DNA of 64,000 bases from Gemmatimonas sp. (GTDB lineage Bacteria; Gemmatimonadota; Gemmatimonadetes; Gemmatimonadales; Gemmatimonadaceae), in the NCBI GenBank assembly GCA_023910675.1, contig JAAVWC010000007.1:62001-126000 (forward strand), in the 5' to 3' direction. Of the stretch, positions 56,796-64,000 are shown in pieces (positions within the stretch are counted from its first letter, which is position 1; every line of letters begins with the position of its first letter). The notes under the pieces are model-generated. The model ran no database searches. It was given only the letters and a program-made list of their open reading frames with translations, and was not told the DNA's origin. The position numbers and the translations under genes were made by a program.

Positions 56796-56955
56796 TGGTC
56801 CGGCGGTCCACTAGCGCCGAATCGAGCCCTCAGGGAAAAGAACGCAAGGGCAGAGGGGAAAGCGCGGTTCGGTCCGCACCAACCTCAACTGCGGTTCCCA
56901 GTGGATCGACGCGCGCTTCCCCCTTTCCCCTTGCGTTCTTTTTCCTGAGGGCTAG
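56796..56955. repeat. Long palindrome, family PAL-1 copy C, right outer arm degenerate
   Basis: It starts TGGTCCGGCGGTCCACTAGC and carries the inner PAL-1 blocks in both arms, but the right end stops at GAGGGCTAGCG and lacks GACCGCCGGACCA. Unlike copies A and B it has GGGAAAAGAACGC in the left arm and a matching AAAA tract in the right. It lies between two minus-strand genes. Confidence 0.82.
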
Positions 56956-57005
56956 CGACGAAAGTCAGTAAAGCGCCGGCATCAGACCCCGACCCCGGCC
57001 GCCGT

Positions 57006-57821
57006 TCAGGAGCCGCCACTACGCAAGAGTGCCCCCATTACCGCCGCTCCCGCCACGGTACAGAGCAGGTTGACCGCATCGTTCCCCAGCCATGATACCC
57101 CGCGATAGTGGACCGTGGTCGTCCCGCACCGGTGCCGGTGCTGCTCGGTTTCACGCTCGCAGGACGGGCACCAGCGCCGCGCCTGCCACCACGCACCGAC
57201 GAGGGTGTCCACCACCGCGCCGGCGACGCCCGCAAGAGCAACGGGCGCGACGGCGGTCATCGGGATGAGCCCCACCCAGTGGGCCGAGAGCGCGAATCCC
57301 ACCGAGGCCAGCACCATGCCCGCAGATCCCGGCGCGCTCACGGCGCCCGAACTCCCCGTAGGAACGACGCCGCCCGTACGCAGCGACCATGGGCGTCCTT
57401 TCGCCAGCGTTCCGGCTTCCGTGGCCAACGTATCGGCGCCGGCGGCCACCAAAGCGGCGGCGCCGAGCGTAGCGGCAACGGCCGCGAATTCAGGGCGGAC
57501 CACTGCCACCAGGGCTGTCGCCGCGTACACACCGCCGTTGGCCAGCACCTGCAACGCGTCGCGCGGGCCGCCCTTGGCGACCACGTCGCCCGTGGCCGCT
57601 TCCTTGGCCCGCTGGCCCACTTTGGACGCCAGCGAGGCTGCGATGAACCAGAGCACCAGAAAACCGCCCCACGCCCGTCCTGCGGTCAGGCAGACCGTCC
57701 CCACGATCAGTGCCGCCGCCGCGCCGCTGCGCGACAGGCTGCCGGCCCGCCACGCCATCAGGGCCACGGTGCCCGACACGGCTACCGCCAACACGAGTTC
57801 CTGCACGGCAACCGGTGACAC
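57006..57821 (-). CDS. DUF92 family membrane protein
   Basis: The roughly 271-residue protein has about six hydrophobic helices and matches DUF92 (TIGR00297-like): GTVCLTAGRAWGGFLVLWFI, ASKVGQRAKEAATGDVVAKG, VLANGGVYAATALVAVVRPE, GADTLATEAGTLAKGRPWSL and a late GAVVDTLVGAWWQARR. An insertion near the C-terminus has CPSCERETEQHRHRCG, a possible zinc ribbon. Plant members act in phytol/prenyl phosphorylation; the bacterial function is unknown. GTG at 57821 is chosen, 11 bp after the stop of the zinc-finger gene. Confidence 0.8.
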   Translation of the reverse strand: MSPVAVQELVLAVAVSGTVALMAWRAGSLSRSGAAAALIVGTVCLTAGRAWGGFLVLWFIAASLASKVGQRAKEAATGDVVAKGGPRDALQVLANGGVYAATALVAVVRPEFAAVAATLGAAALVAAGADTLATEAGTLAKGRPWSLRTGGVVPTGSSGAVSAPGSAGMVLASVGFALSAHWVGLIPMTAVAPVALAGVAGAVVDTLVGAWWQARRWCPSCERETEQHRHRCGTTTVHYRGVSWLGNDAVNLLCTVAGAAVMGALLRSGGS

Positions 57822-57832
57822 AGCGGCCGGAC

Positions 57833-58045
57833 TCAGCCGGCCAGGAGGCGCGCCATCTTCGTCCGGAATTCGTCGCTGGGCCGCTCGTCGGTGGGTCCCC
57901 CGCGCGCCCCGCACTCACGCAGTCGACGACGCAAGGCACGAAGCTGCCCCTCGAGCCGCGCGCACCGCTCGCAGTGCGCCAGATGGCTCAAGATGACTTC
58001 GCGGAACGCCGCGCCGGGAATATCGGAGTCGAGCTCACCGTCCAC
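57833..58045 (-). CDS. Putative zinc-finger (zf-HC2/anti-sigma-like) protein, N-terminus unclear
   Basis: The annotated reading (70 residues from a GTG at 58045) has the zinc motif HLAHCERCARLEG. The same frame continues upstream through LAADCFTSRLHLHAFVDGEL, which supplies the first Cys and FVDGEL typical of zf-HC2 anti-sigma domains. No ATG, GTG or TTG is present before a stop near 58150. Either a frameshift hides the start or a CTG (58090) is used. No sigma-factor gene is adjacent. The DUF92 gene follows 11 bp downstream. Confidence 0.55.
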   Translation of the reverse strand: MDGELDSDIPGAAFREVILSHLAHCERCARLEGQLRALRRRLRECGARGGPTDERPSDEFRTKMARLLAG

Positions 58046-58254
58046 GAAAGCGTGGAGATGGAGCCGACTGGTGAAACAGTCTGCAGCCAGGGGGAAAACC
58101 GACTTGAGGAGTGATGACGGGGCGTACGCTGGCGCTTCGAGGCGGAATCACCCGAGCGCTTCTCGCGCCAGATACTGACGCAACGCTCTCATACCCCCAT
58201 TCTGTTCGCAACTCGCCGAAATAAAGCGTTCGCCATATACTCGCGCTTGTTCCC

Positions 58255-58980
58255 GTGACCCAGAACACGTTAGCATGGACGACTATGCAGCCACTGTCCA
58301 TCGCCAACGACGGCCGAGCCCCCCGGGCCACCCCGCTAGCCTCCGAGACGGTCCTGCCGCTCCACGGCAGCCCGCTCGATGCGCGCCTGCCGTTGGCGCT
58401 GCTGGAGGCGGTCAAGGCGATCGATACCCCTGCGGCTGAGCTCGATACCGACTTCGTGCACGAGCTGCGCAACAAGCGGCTGGGGTTGAGCGAGACGGTG
58501 TTGCAGCAGATCCGTCGCTACAACGACGCCATTCGCGCGCGTCAGCGCATTGGCTACGAAGAAATTCTCGCGTTGGCGCGGCTCATCGGCCGTCGCCCCG
58601 ATGCCGATCTCGCGTTCCGTGAAGCGGGTCGCCGGTGGGCGCAGGCGTTCGTGGATACCGTGAGCGGCCCGCGTCGCCGCGCGGCGCGTTCGCTGCCGGC
58701 GCTGATCGCGCGTCCCATGGCCCTCGGGGCGCTCCGCACCATTGCGCGTCGCTACATGAATGGCACCCTCGTGCGACAGGGGAGTACGCTCCTGCTCGAA
58801 GTCGAGTCGCCGGTGTCGGCCGACGCGGCGCCCAAGGGCGCCGGGTGCGGACTGTACGAAGCGGCGTTTCGCGAATCGCTGCAGCTGCTGGTCGACGCCG
58901 ACGGTGCGGTCGACCACGTGATGTGCCGCACACGCGGCGACGCCCGGTGCCAATGGCGGGCCGAGTGGCGTCGTCGCTGA
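58255..58980 (+). CDS. V4R-like (4-vinyl-reductase domain) protein
   Basis: This protein has about 241 residues from a GTG at 58255 (an ATG at 58285 is possible). The first half is mainly helical; the last 60 residues (GAGCGLYEAAFRESLQLLVD and DHVMCRTRGDARCQWRAEWR) resemble the V4R domain that binds small hydrophobic ligands or metal-bound pigments, with three Cys in the end part. Such domains occur in bacteriochlorophyll synthesis and gene regulators, but no chlorophyll genes are here. The function is unknown. It precedes a peptidase gene by 24 bp. Confidence 0.55.
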   Translation: MTQNTLAWTTMQPLSIANDGRAPRATPLASETVLPLHGSPLDARLPLALLEAVKAIDTPAAELDTDFVHELRNKRLGLSETVLQQIRRYNDAIRARQRIGYEEILALARLIGRRPDADLAFREAGRRWAQAFVDTVSGPRRRAARSLPALIARPMALGALRTIARRYMNGTLVRQGSTLLLEVESPVSADAAPKGAGCGLYEAAFRESLQLLVDADGAVDHVMCRTRGDARCQWRAEWRRR

Positions 58981-59004
58981 TCCCTCTCTCCGATACCAGA
59001 CCAC

Positions 59005-60183
59005 ATGCTCACGCCTGAGCTGCTGCCGCGTTTGCAGCAACTGCTCGCCGACGCCGATCTCGACGGCTGGCTGCTGTACGACTTCCGCGGAACGAATGCG
59101 ATTGCGGCCGGCTTGCTTGGCTTCGGCGGGCTCTGTTCACGTCGCGTGTTCGCGTTCATTCCGCGTACCGGGCTGCCGATTGGCATTCAACACGCCATCG
59201 AACCCGGTCCGTGGGCCAAGTGGCCAAAGGCATGGCCGCTGCGCGTATACAGCGGATGGCGCGCGCTCGAAGACGAAGTGGCCTCGTTGGTGCAGGGGAA
59301 GCGCGTGGCCATGGAGTATTCTCCCGGCGACGCCATTCCGTATCTCGATCGCATCCCCGCCGGGGTGTTGGAGTTGGTGCGTGCGAGCGGCGCGACGGTG
59401 GTGAGCAGCGGAGAACTCGTGTCGCAGGTGTACGCCACGTGGACGCCGGCGCACCTCGCGGCGCACCAGCGTGCGGCGCAGCACATTGCGGCCATCGCGC
59501 GCGACACCATCGACCACGCCGGCGCCATGGTGGCGGCGGGGACGCCGGCTGCCGAACACGAACTACAGCAGCGCATTCTCGACGCGTTCGCCCGTGCCGG
59601 TCTCGAAACCGACCACGGCCCCGATGTGGCCGCGTCGGAGAATGCGGCCAACCCGCACTACGTACCGTCGGCATCGCGTCCACGGCTCGTGCAGCGCGGC
59701 GATGTGCTGCTCGTCGACTTGTGGGCGAAGGAGCCCAAGGGCATTTACGCCGATCAGACGTGGATGGCCTCGGTGGGTTCGCCCTCGGACAAGGTGGTGC
59801 AGGTCTGGGAAGCGGTGCGCGATGCCCGCGATGCGGCGCTTGCGCTGCTGCGCGATCGCATTGCCGCGGGCGAGGTGGTGCGCGGCGGGGAAGCCGACGA
59901 TGCCGCGCGCGCGATCATCGACGCGCGCGGCTTCGGTCCGCACTTCTGGCATCGCACGGGGCACAGCATCGACTCTCGCGAGTTGCACGGCAGTGGCCCG
60001 CAAATCGACAACCTCGAGTCACGCGACGATCGCGTGCTCATTCCGGGCGTTGGCTTCTCCATCGAGCCCGGCGTGTATCTCGTGGGCGAGTTCGGCGTGC
60101 GCAGCGAAGTGAATGCGTATGTCGGCGACGATGCGTTGCTCGTGACACCCGACGTGGTGCAGCGCGACCTGTTCGTCGTCTGA
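59005..60183 (+). CDS. M24 family aminopeptidase (Xaa-Pro type)
   Basis: The 392-residue pita-bread enzyme has an N-terminal creatinase-like domain (LLYDFRGTNAIAAGLLGFGG) and a C-terminal M24 domain. Its five metal ligands are visible in order: LLVDLW, YADQTW, HRTGHSID, FSIEPGVYL and VRSEVNAYV. This removes N-terminal residues before proline. ATG at 59005. No signal peptide, so it is cytoplasmic. It shares the strand with the V4R-like gene. Confidence 0.9.
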   Translation: MLTPELLPRLQQLLADADLDGWLLYDFRGTNAIAAGLLGFGGLCSRRVFAFIPRTGLPIGIQHAIEPGPWAKWPKAWPLRVYSGWRALEDEVASLVQGKRVAMEYSPGDAIPYLDRIPAGVLELVRASGATVVSSGELVSQVYATWTPAHLAAHQRAAQHIAAIARDTIDHAGAMVAAGTPAAEHELQQRILDAFARAGLETDHGPDVAASENAANPHYVPSASRPRLVQRGDVLLVDLWAKEPKGIYADQTWMASVGSPSDKVVQVWEAVRDARDAALALLRDRIAAGEVVRGGEADDAARAIIDARGFGPHFWHRTGHSIDSRELHGSGPQIDNLESRDDRVLIPGVGFSIEPGVYLVGEFGVRSEVNAYVGDDALLVTPDVVQRDLFVV

Positions 60184-60218
60184 TTCGTCGTCTAAGTCCG
60201 CTGCGGAACGCGCGCGGG

Positions 60219-61091
60219 ATGCCGCCGTCCCTCTGGCGCGTGGGCGCCGTGGCGCTGGCTGCGTGCCTGTGGGCTACGGCCTGCGGTGACGACAGTGCGC
60301 GCGCCACCGATACCGTGGGCGCACGCATCGCCGACGTGCCCGCAACAATGAGTGCGTCGGGTACGTCTGACGACGCCAGCGCCGATGCACCGATCGTCGA
60401 CAGTGAAGTGGCGTCGCTCACGCGCGCCGCCGGTGGGCCGAGTGGTACGGAGTACACTGTGCGCACCGTGCCCACCCCAGGCGTGATCCTCGGACGGATC
60501 ACGGGCGGTTCCCCGCGCGACACGGGCATCACGCCCACGCACGATCTCGCGGTGTGTCGGCCGTTCAGTCAGTCGATCGTGCCGAGCAGCGACGGTGGTG
60601 TCGGGAACGGCGTGGTGTGGCTCATTGGCGTGGCCTCCGGCCCGCGCGACGACGCGCCGCGTCGGGTGAAGCTCACGCTCGACGGCTGTCGCCTCGAGCC
60701 GCGCGTGCAGCGCGTGGCTGTGGGAAGCACGGTGCTGGTGAATGGTCGCGACGCGATGATGTCGCGGCTGCAGTTCACCGCCGCGGGTGAAACGCGGTCA
60801 CGCACCACCGTGCTGCTGAGCGATGTGGGGCAGATCGTCCCCACCAGCGATGCGACGTCGGCGCCCGCCTTGGTGCAGGTAACCGACGACATGCACCCGT
60901 GGGTGCGTGCGTGGCTGGTGGTGGCGCCGCACCCGTATGTGGCGGTCACCGGTGCCGACGGGGAGTTCCACTTCGATAACGTGCCGCCGGGGCGCTACAC
61001 ACTCGTGGCGTGGCATGAGCGGCTGGGAGTGAAGCAGACGAAGGTGCGCGTTGAGGCGGCGGTGCAGACTCGCCTTGAAGTCGCGTTCTGA
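60219..61091 (+). CDS. Lipoprotein with C-terminal carboxypeptidase-regulatory-like domain
   Basis: The 290-residue protein has a lipobox (WATACGDD) after a short leader and an acidic Ala/Ser-rich linker. Two beta domains follow: an inner strand set around LTLDGCRLEPRVQRVAVGS and a final GADGEFHFDNVPPGRYTLVA typical of carboxypeptidase-D-regulatory/transthyretin-like domains. It faces the periplasm or the outer-membrane inner leaflet. I recognise no specific function. The stop is 14 bp before the second PAL-2 palindrome. Confidence 0.68.
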   Translation: MPPSLWRVGAVALAACLWATACGDDSARATDTVGARIADVPATMSASGTSDDASADAPIVDSEVASLTRAAGGPSGTEYTVRTVPTPGVILGRITGGSPRDTGITPTHDLAVCRPFSQSIVPSSDGGVGNGVVWLIGVASGPRDDAPRRVKLTLDGCRLEPRVQRVAVGSTVLVNGRDAMMSRLQFTAAGETRSRTTVLLSDVGQIVPTSDATSAPALVQVTDDMHPWVRAWLVVAPHPYVAVTGADGEFHFDNVPPGRYTLVAWHERLGVKQTKVRVEAAVQTRLEVAF

Positions 61092-61104
61092 ATACTTGCT
61101 GCTG

Positions 61105-61411
61105 GGTCGGGGTCTTGGTTGCGGGTGGGGGTCTGGGCACGGCCACTACAGTCGGGGCACAGCTACGACAGTCGGGGTACAGCCACCACGGTCGGGGTCG
61201 AATAACAGTCGGAGTCTCTGTCGGGTCTTGCGCTGCGCTTCGCTGGCGCGTCGGCGGTAGGGTCTGGGTCGGGGCAGCTCCGACATTTTTACCCCGACCC
61301 GGCGGAGACCCCGACTGTATATCGACCCCGACCGTAGTGGCTGTACCCCGACTGTCGTTGCTGTGCCCCGACTGTAGTGGCCGTGCCCAGACCCCCACCC
61401 GCGACCCCGAC
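61105..61411. repeat. Long palindrome with tandem 20-bp units, family PAL-2 copy 2 (307 bp)
   Basis: This has the same layout as 39135-39454: three 20-bp units of AGTCGGGGCACAGCTACGAC type (61130-61189), their mirrored complements, and the same centre (GCTTCGCTGGCGCGTCG and GGTCTGGGTCGGGGCAG). It fills the gap between the lipoprotein and the convergent ABC exporter. Copy-specific bases such as GGTCTGGGCACGGCCACTAC occur in both arms. Confidence 0.9.
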
Positions 61412-61425
61412 AACCGCAGTCTCAG

Positions 61426-63231
61426 TTATCCGCCAATCGCATAAAGGCGAGCGTATACCCCGTCTTCCCGCTCGAGCAATTCCTCGTGTGACCCCGTCTC
61501 GACAATGCGCCCCGCGTCGAGCACCATCACGCGATCGGCGCGACGCACCGTGCTGAGTCGGTGCGCGATGATGAGCGTCGTGCGCCCGTCGAGCAGCTCT
61601 TCGAGTGCTTCCTCGACGTGCCGTTCGCTTTCGGTGTCGAGGCTCGAGGTGGCCTCGTCGAGAATGACCACGGCGGGGTTCTTAAGGAACACACGCGCAA
61701 TCGCAATGCGCTGACGCTGCCCGCCGGAGAGTTTCACGCCGCGTTCACCCACGCGTGTCTCGAAGCCCTCGGGCAGACGGTCGATGAACTCCCACGCATG
61801 CGCCGCCTTGGCCGCGCGCAGAATGTCTTCCTCCGTGGCGCGCGGATTGGCGTACGCGATGTTCTCGCGAATGGTGCCGCTGAAGAGTACCGGCTCCTGC
61901 GGGACAATGCCGATCGCGTTCCGCAGCGTGTCGAGCGTAAGTTCGCGCACGTCGATCCCGTCGAACGTGATACGCCCCTGCGTGACGTCCCAGAAGCGCG
62001 GCAGCAGACTCGCAATGGTCGTCTTGCCGGCGCCGCTTCGTCCCACCAGCGCAACCACTTCGCCGGGCGCCATGGCAAAGCTGATGTCACTCACCACGTC
62101 GGGCTGCGCCGGCATGTACCGGAACGACACCGTGTCGAAGCACACTGCGCCGCGCAATGGTGTCGGCAGCGACAGCGGGATTTGTGGATCGCTCACACTG
62201 GGAAGCGTATCGAGCAGCTCCCACACGCGCGTGGCGGCGCCCACCGCTTCCTGAAAGTTGCCAAAGATCGTGGCGAGCGAACCTACCGCCGCCGCAACAA
62301 ACAATGCGTAAAAGAGAAACGCGACCAACGTACCGGCGGTGAGTCTGCCTTCCAGTACCTGCGTGCCACCCTGCCAGAGGACGGCCGCGACCGCACCGAA
62401 CGCGACAAAGCCCACCACACTGAAGAACAGCGCACGCGTGCGGGCGCGGTACACCGCCACGCCCACCAGCTCGCGCAGTGACGCACTAAAGCGGCGCGTC
62501 TCTTCCGCTTCGCGCGTGAAGCTCTGCACCGTGCGAATTGCGCCGAACGATTCGTCGGCCATGCCCATGGCGTCGGCGATGCGGTCCTGCACCGAGGTGC
62601 TCGCCTTGCGCAGGGCGCGCCCAAAGAAGATCGCGGCGCCCACCACCAGCGGCACCACCGCGAGCGTCGTGAGCGTAAGCCGGACGTTCGTCACGAACAT
62701 CATGACGGCGCCGCCAATCAGAAACAGCGACTGCCGCGACAGCTCCGAGACCCACGTCGAGAGCAGCGATTGCAGCAAGCCCAAATCGCTGCTCAAACGG
62801 CTGGTGAGTTCACCGGTGCGCCGTTCGGCAAAGAACGCCGGCGACAGGCGAATGAGATGCGCGAACGTTCTCGCGCGCAGGCCGGCGACAATGCGCTCGG
62901 TGCACGAACTCAGCAGGTACACCTGCACGAAGTTCGCGATGGCCTGGACCGCGAACACCGTCACCAGCCCGATGGCAATGCGATCGAGGGCGAGCTTGTT
63001 CTTCTGCTCGAAGGCGGCGTCGAGCAGGTAGCGCATGACCGCCGGGAAGACGAGCCCCGCGGCGGCGGCAATGAGCAGAAACACGAACGCCACGACCAGC
63101 CGAGAGGTATACGGCTTGACGAGTGGCAACAGGCGCGTCAGCGGTGCCGCTGAAAAGCGCGGGCGCGCCGATGACTCGGCGTCGCCCGCAGGTCCTTCGA
63201 TGGTGCCGGCGCGTGCGGGAGTGCTACTCAC
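61426..63231 (-). CDS. ABC transporter, fused permease-ATPase (exporter type)
   Basis: The approximately 601-residue half-transporter has six membrane helices in the N-terminal half (ABC type-1 permease with TSRLSSDLGLLQSLLSTWVS and ADESFGAIRTVQSFTRE) and an ATPase domain: Walker A VGRSGAGKTTIASLL, signature VKLSGGQRQRIAIARVF, Walker B VVILDEATSSLDTES. It resembles MsbA/multidrug-type exporters; the substrate is unknown. GTG at 63231 overlaps the ctaB stop by 4 bp and is preferred over the longer upstream reading. Confidence 0.9.
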   Translation of the reverse strand: MSSTPARAGTIEGPAGDAESSARPRFSAAPLTRLLPLVKPYTSRLVVAFVFLLIAAAAGLVFPAVMRYLLDAAFEQKNKLALDRIAIGLVTVFAVQAIANFVQVYLLSSCTERIVAGLRARTFAHLIRLSPAFFAERRTGELTSRLSSDLGLLQSLLSTWVSELSRQSLFLIGGAVMMFVTNVRLTLTTLAVVPLVVGAAIFFGRALRKASTSVQDRIADAMGMADESFGAIRTVQSFTREAEETRRFSASLRELVGVAVYRARTRALFFSVVGFVAFGAVAAVLWQGGTQVLEGRLTAGTLVAFLFYALFVAAAVGSLATIFGNFQEAVGAATRVWELLDTLPSVSDPQIPLSLPTPLRGAVCFDTVSFRYMPAQPDVVSDISFAMAPGEVVALVGRSGAGKTTIASLLPRFWDVTQGRITFDGIDVRELTLDTLRNAIGIVPQEPVLFSGTIRENIAYANPRATEEDILRAAKAAHAWEFIDRLPEGFETRVGERGVKLSGGQRQRIAIARVFLKNPAVVILDEATSSLDTESERHVEEALEELLDGRTTLIIAHRLSTVRRADRVMVLDAGRIVETGSHEELLEREDGVYARLYAIGG

Positions 63232-64000
63232 CGCGCGAGTGCGCGATCCACGCCCATGGCTACGAAGAGCAGGGCCAGATAGAGCAACGAATACTTGTAC
63301 ACCCACCAGGCCGGCGCCGTCCACGGGGCACCGCGCACCGCGGCAATGCGCACCTTGAGCACGCCCCAGAGCAGCAGCGCGTTGAGCACGGTGGCGCTCG
63401 CCAGATAGAACAGCCCGAACGCTCCGTACAACACCGGCATGACCGTGAGCACGAGGAGAATCACGGTGTACCACACCATCTGGTTCATCGTTTCGCGCTC
63501 ACCCCACACCAGCGGCGCCATTGGCACCTTGGCGCGGCCGTAGTCCACCTGCTTGAGCAGCGCGAGCGCCCAGAAGTGCGGCGGGGTCCAGTAGAACACG
63601 ATGAGAAAGAGGCAGAGCGCCGTCACGTCGAGCGTGCCCGTCACCGCCGCCCAGCCCACGAGCGGCGGAAACGCACCGGCCGCGCCACCAATGACGATGT
63701 TCTGCGGCGAGGTGCGCTTGAGGATGCGCGTGTAGATGAAGACGTAAAAGTAGAACCCGGCGAGCGCGAGCCCGGCGGTAAGCACGTTCACGAAGTGCGC
63801 GAGCATCCACGTGGCCAGCGTCGCGCAGAACACGCCGAACGCGAGCACCTGCGTGGGCGACATGCGTCCGCTGGGAATGGGGCGCAGCCGCGTGCGCGCC
63901 ATGACGTCGTCGATATCGCGGTCGATGTACATGTTGACCGCGTTCGCACCGCCCGCCATGAGATAGCCGCCCACCATCACCAGCAGCACCGTCCACAGAC
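63228..64000 (-). CDS. ctaB: Protoheme IX farnesyltransferase (heme O synthase), N-terminus beyond window
   Basis: The visible 250-plus residues are a UbiA-type prenyltransferase of the CtaB/CyoE group: NAVNMYIDRDIDDVMARTRL (first Asp-rich motif), RPIPSGRMSP, YTRILKRTSPQNIVIGGAAG and VFYWTPPHFWALALL. It makes heme O from heme B for terminal oxidases, linking to the heme genes 12 kb away. The frame stays open to the window edge. The stop overlaps the start of the ABC exporter by 4 bp. Confidence 0.93.
   Translation of the reverse strand, partial: LWTVLLVMVGGYLMAGGANAVNMYIDRDIDDVMARTRLRPIPSGRMSPTQVLAFGVFCATLATWMLAHFVNVLTAGLALAGFYFYVFIYTRILKRTSPQNIVIGGAAGAFPPLVGWAAVTGTLDVTALCLFLIVFYWTPPHFWALALLKQVDYGRAKVPMAPLVWGERETMNQMVWYTVILLVLTVMPVLYGAFGLFYLASATVLNALLLWGVLKVRIAAVRGAPWTAPAWWVYKYSLLYLALLFVAMGVDRALAR

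Noticed and set aside
58255..58980. A photosynthesis gene cluster marked by the V4R-like protein
   Set aside because: No other bacteriochlorophyll, carotenoid or reaction-centre gene is in the window, and V4R-like domains occur in unrelated proteins.

Overview
This is a 64 kb stretch of a high-GC, Gram-negative chromosome. It encodes outer-membrane and lipoprotein genes, an RND efflux system, a System I cytochrome c maturation set, and proteins carrying glycogen-binding (AMPK1/CBM48-like) domains outside glycogen metabolism. The gene style fits Gemmatimonadota (Gemmatimonas-like), but that placement is inference from protein style; no rRNA is present to confirm it. No tRNA, rRNA, CRISPR array, phage gene or transposase was recognised.

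Layout. 0-3.6 kb: a partial DUF218 protein, an NlpC/P60 peptidase, queE and queC (7-deazaguanine synthesis) and a TerC-family membrane protein. 3.7-9.6 kb: a beta-barrel, a large secreted protein, and a tightly overlapping minus-strand operon led by an ECF sigma factor and containing two glycogen-binding-domain proteins. 9.6-13 kb: agmatine-to-putrescine genes (aguA, aguB) and a TetR regulator. 13-23.6 kb: small lipoproteins, glycerate 2-kinase, two exported thiol peroxidase-like proteins, a lipid-kinase-like protein, aconitase and a patatin fused to a ferredoxin domain. 23.6-32.2 kb: a two-component system and a CzcCBA-type heavy-metal efflux operon, all heavily frameshifted. 32.2-39.1 kb: psuG, two TPR proteins and an M16 protease. 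39.4-44.4 kb: mixed membrane and DsbA-like genes. 44.4-52.3 kb: acetyl-CoA synthetase, then one long plus-strand run ccmA-ccmB-ccmC-ccmD-hemD-hemC-hemB-ppa that joins heme synthesis to heme export for cytochrome c. 52.4-56.7 kb: a minus-strand five-gene operon (FAD oxidoreductase, flavin reductase, methyltransferase, SRPBCC/cyclase-like protein, ketosynthase) that looks like a small biosynthetic pathway. 57-64 kb: a DUF92 protein, a zinc-finger protein, a V4R-like protein, an M24 peptidase, a lipoprotein, an ABC exporter and a partial heme O synthase (ctaB).

The most unusual feature is non-coding. At least four unrelated families of long palindromes or inverted repeats occupy intergenic gaps: a ~160-200 bp family (three copies), a ~310-320 bp family with internal 20-bp tandem units (two copies), a GGGGTCAGAGTC double palindrome (one copy) and a 99-bp element (two copies in inverted orientation around one gene). 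Most sit exactly where two genes converge tail to tail. Other convergent gaps hold ordinary terminator hairpins or a candidate structured RNA (16386-16546).

Sequence quality matters here. Many conserved genes (queC, the TerC gene, the histidine kinase, czcC, czcB, czcA, a TPR gene and a small membrane protein) are broken by single-base shifts. Every shift that could be resolved is an extra base. This points to insertion-type sequencing error rather than true gene decay, so these genes are annotated as disrupted as given but probably functional in the organism.
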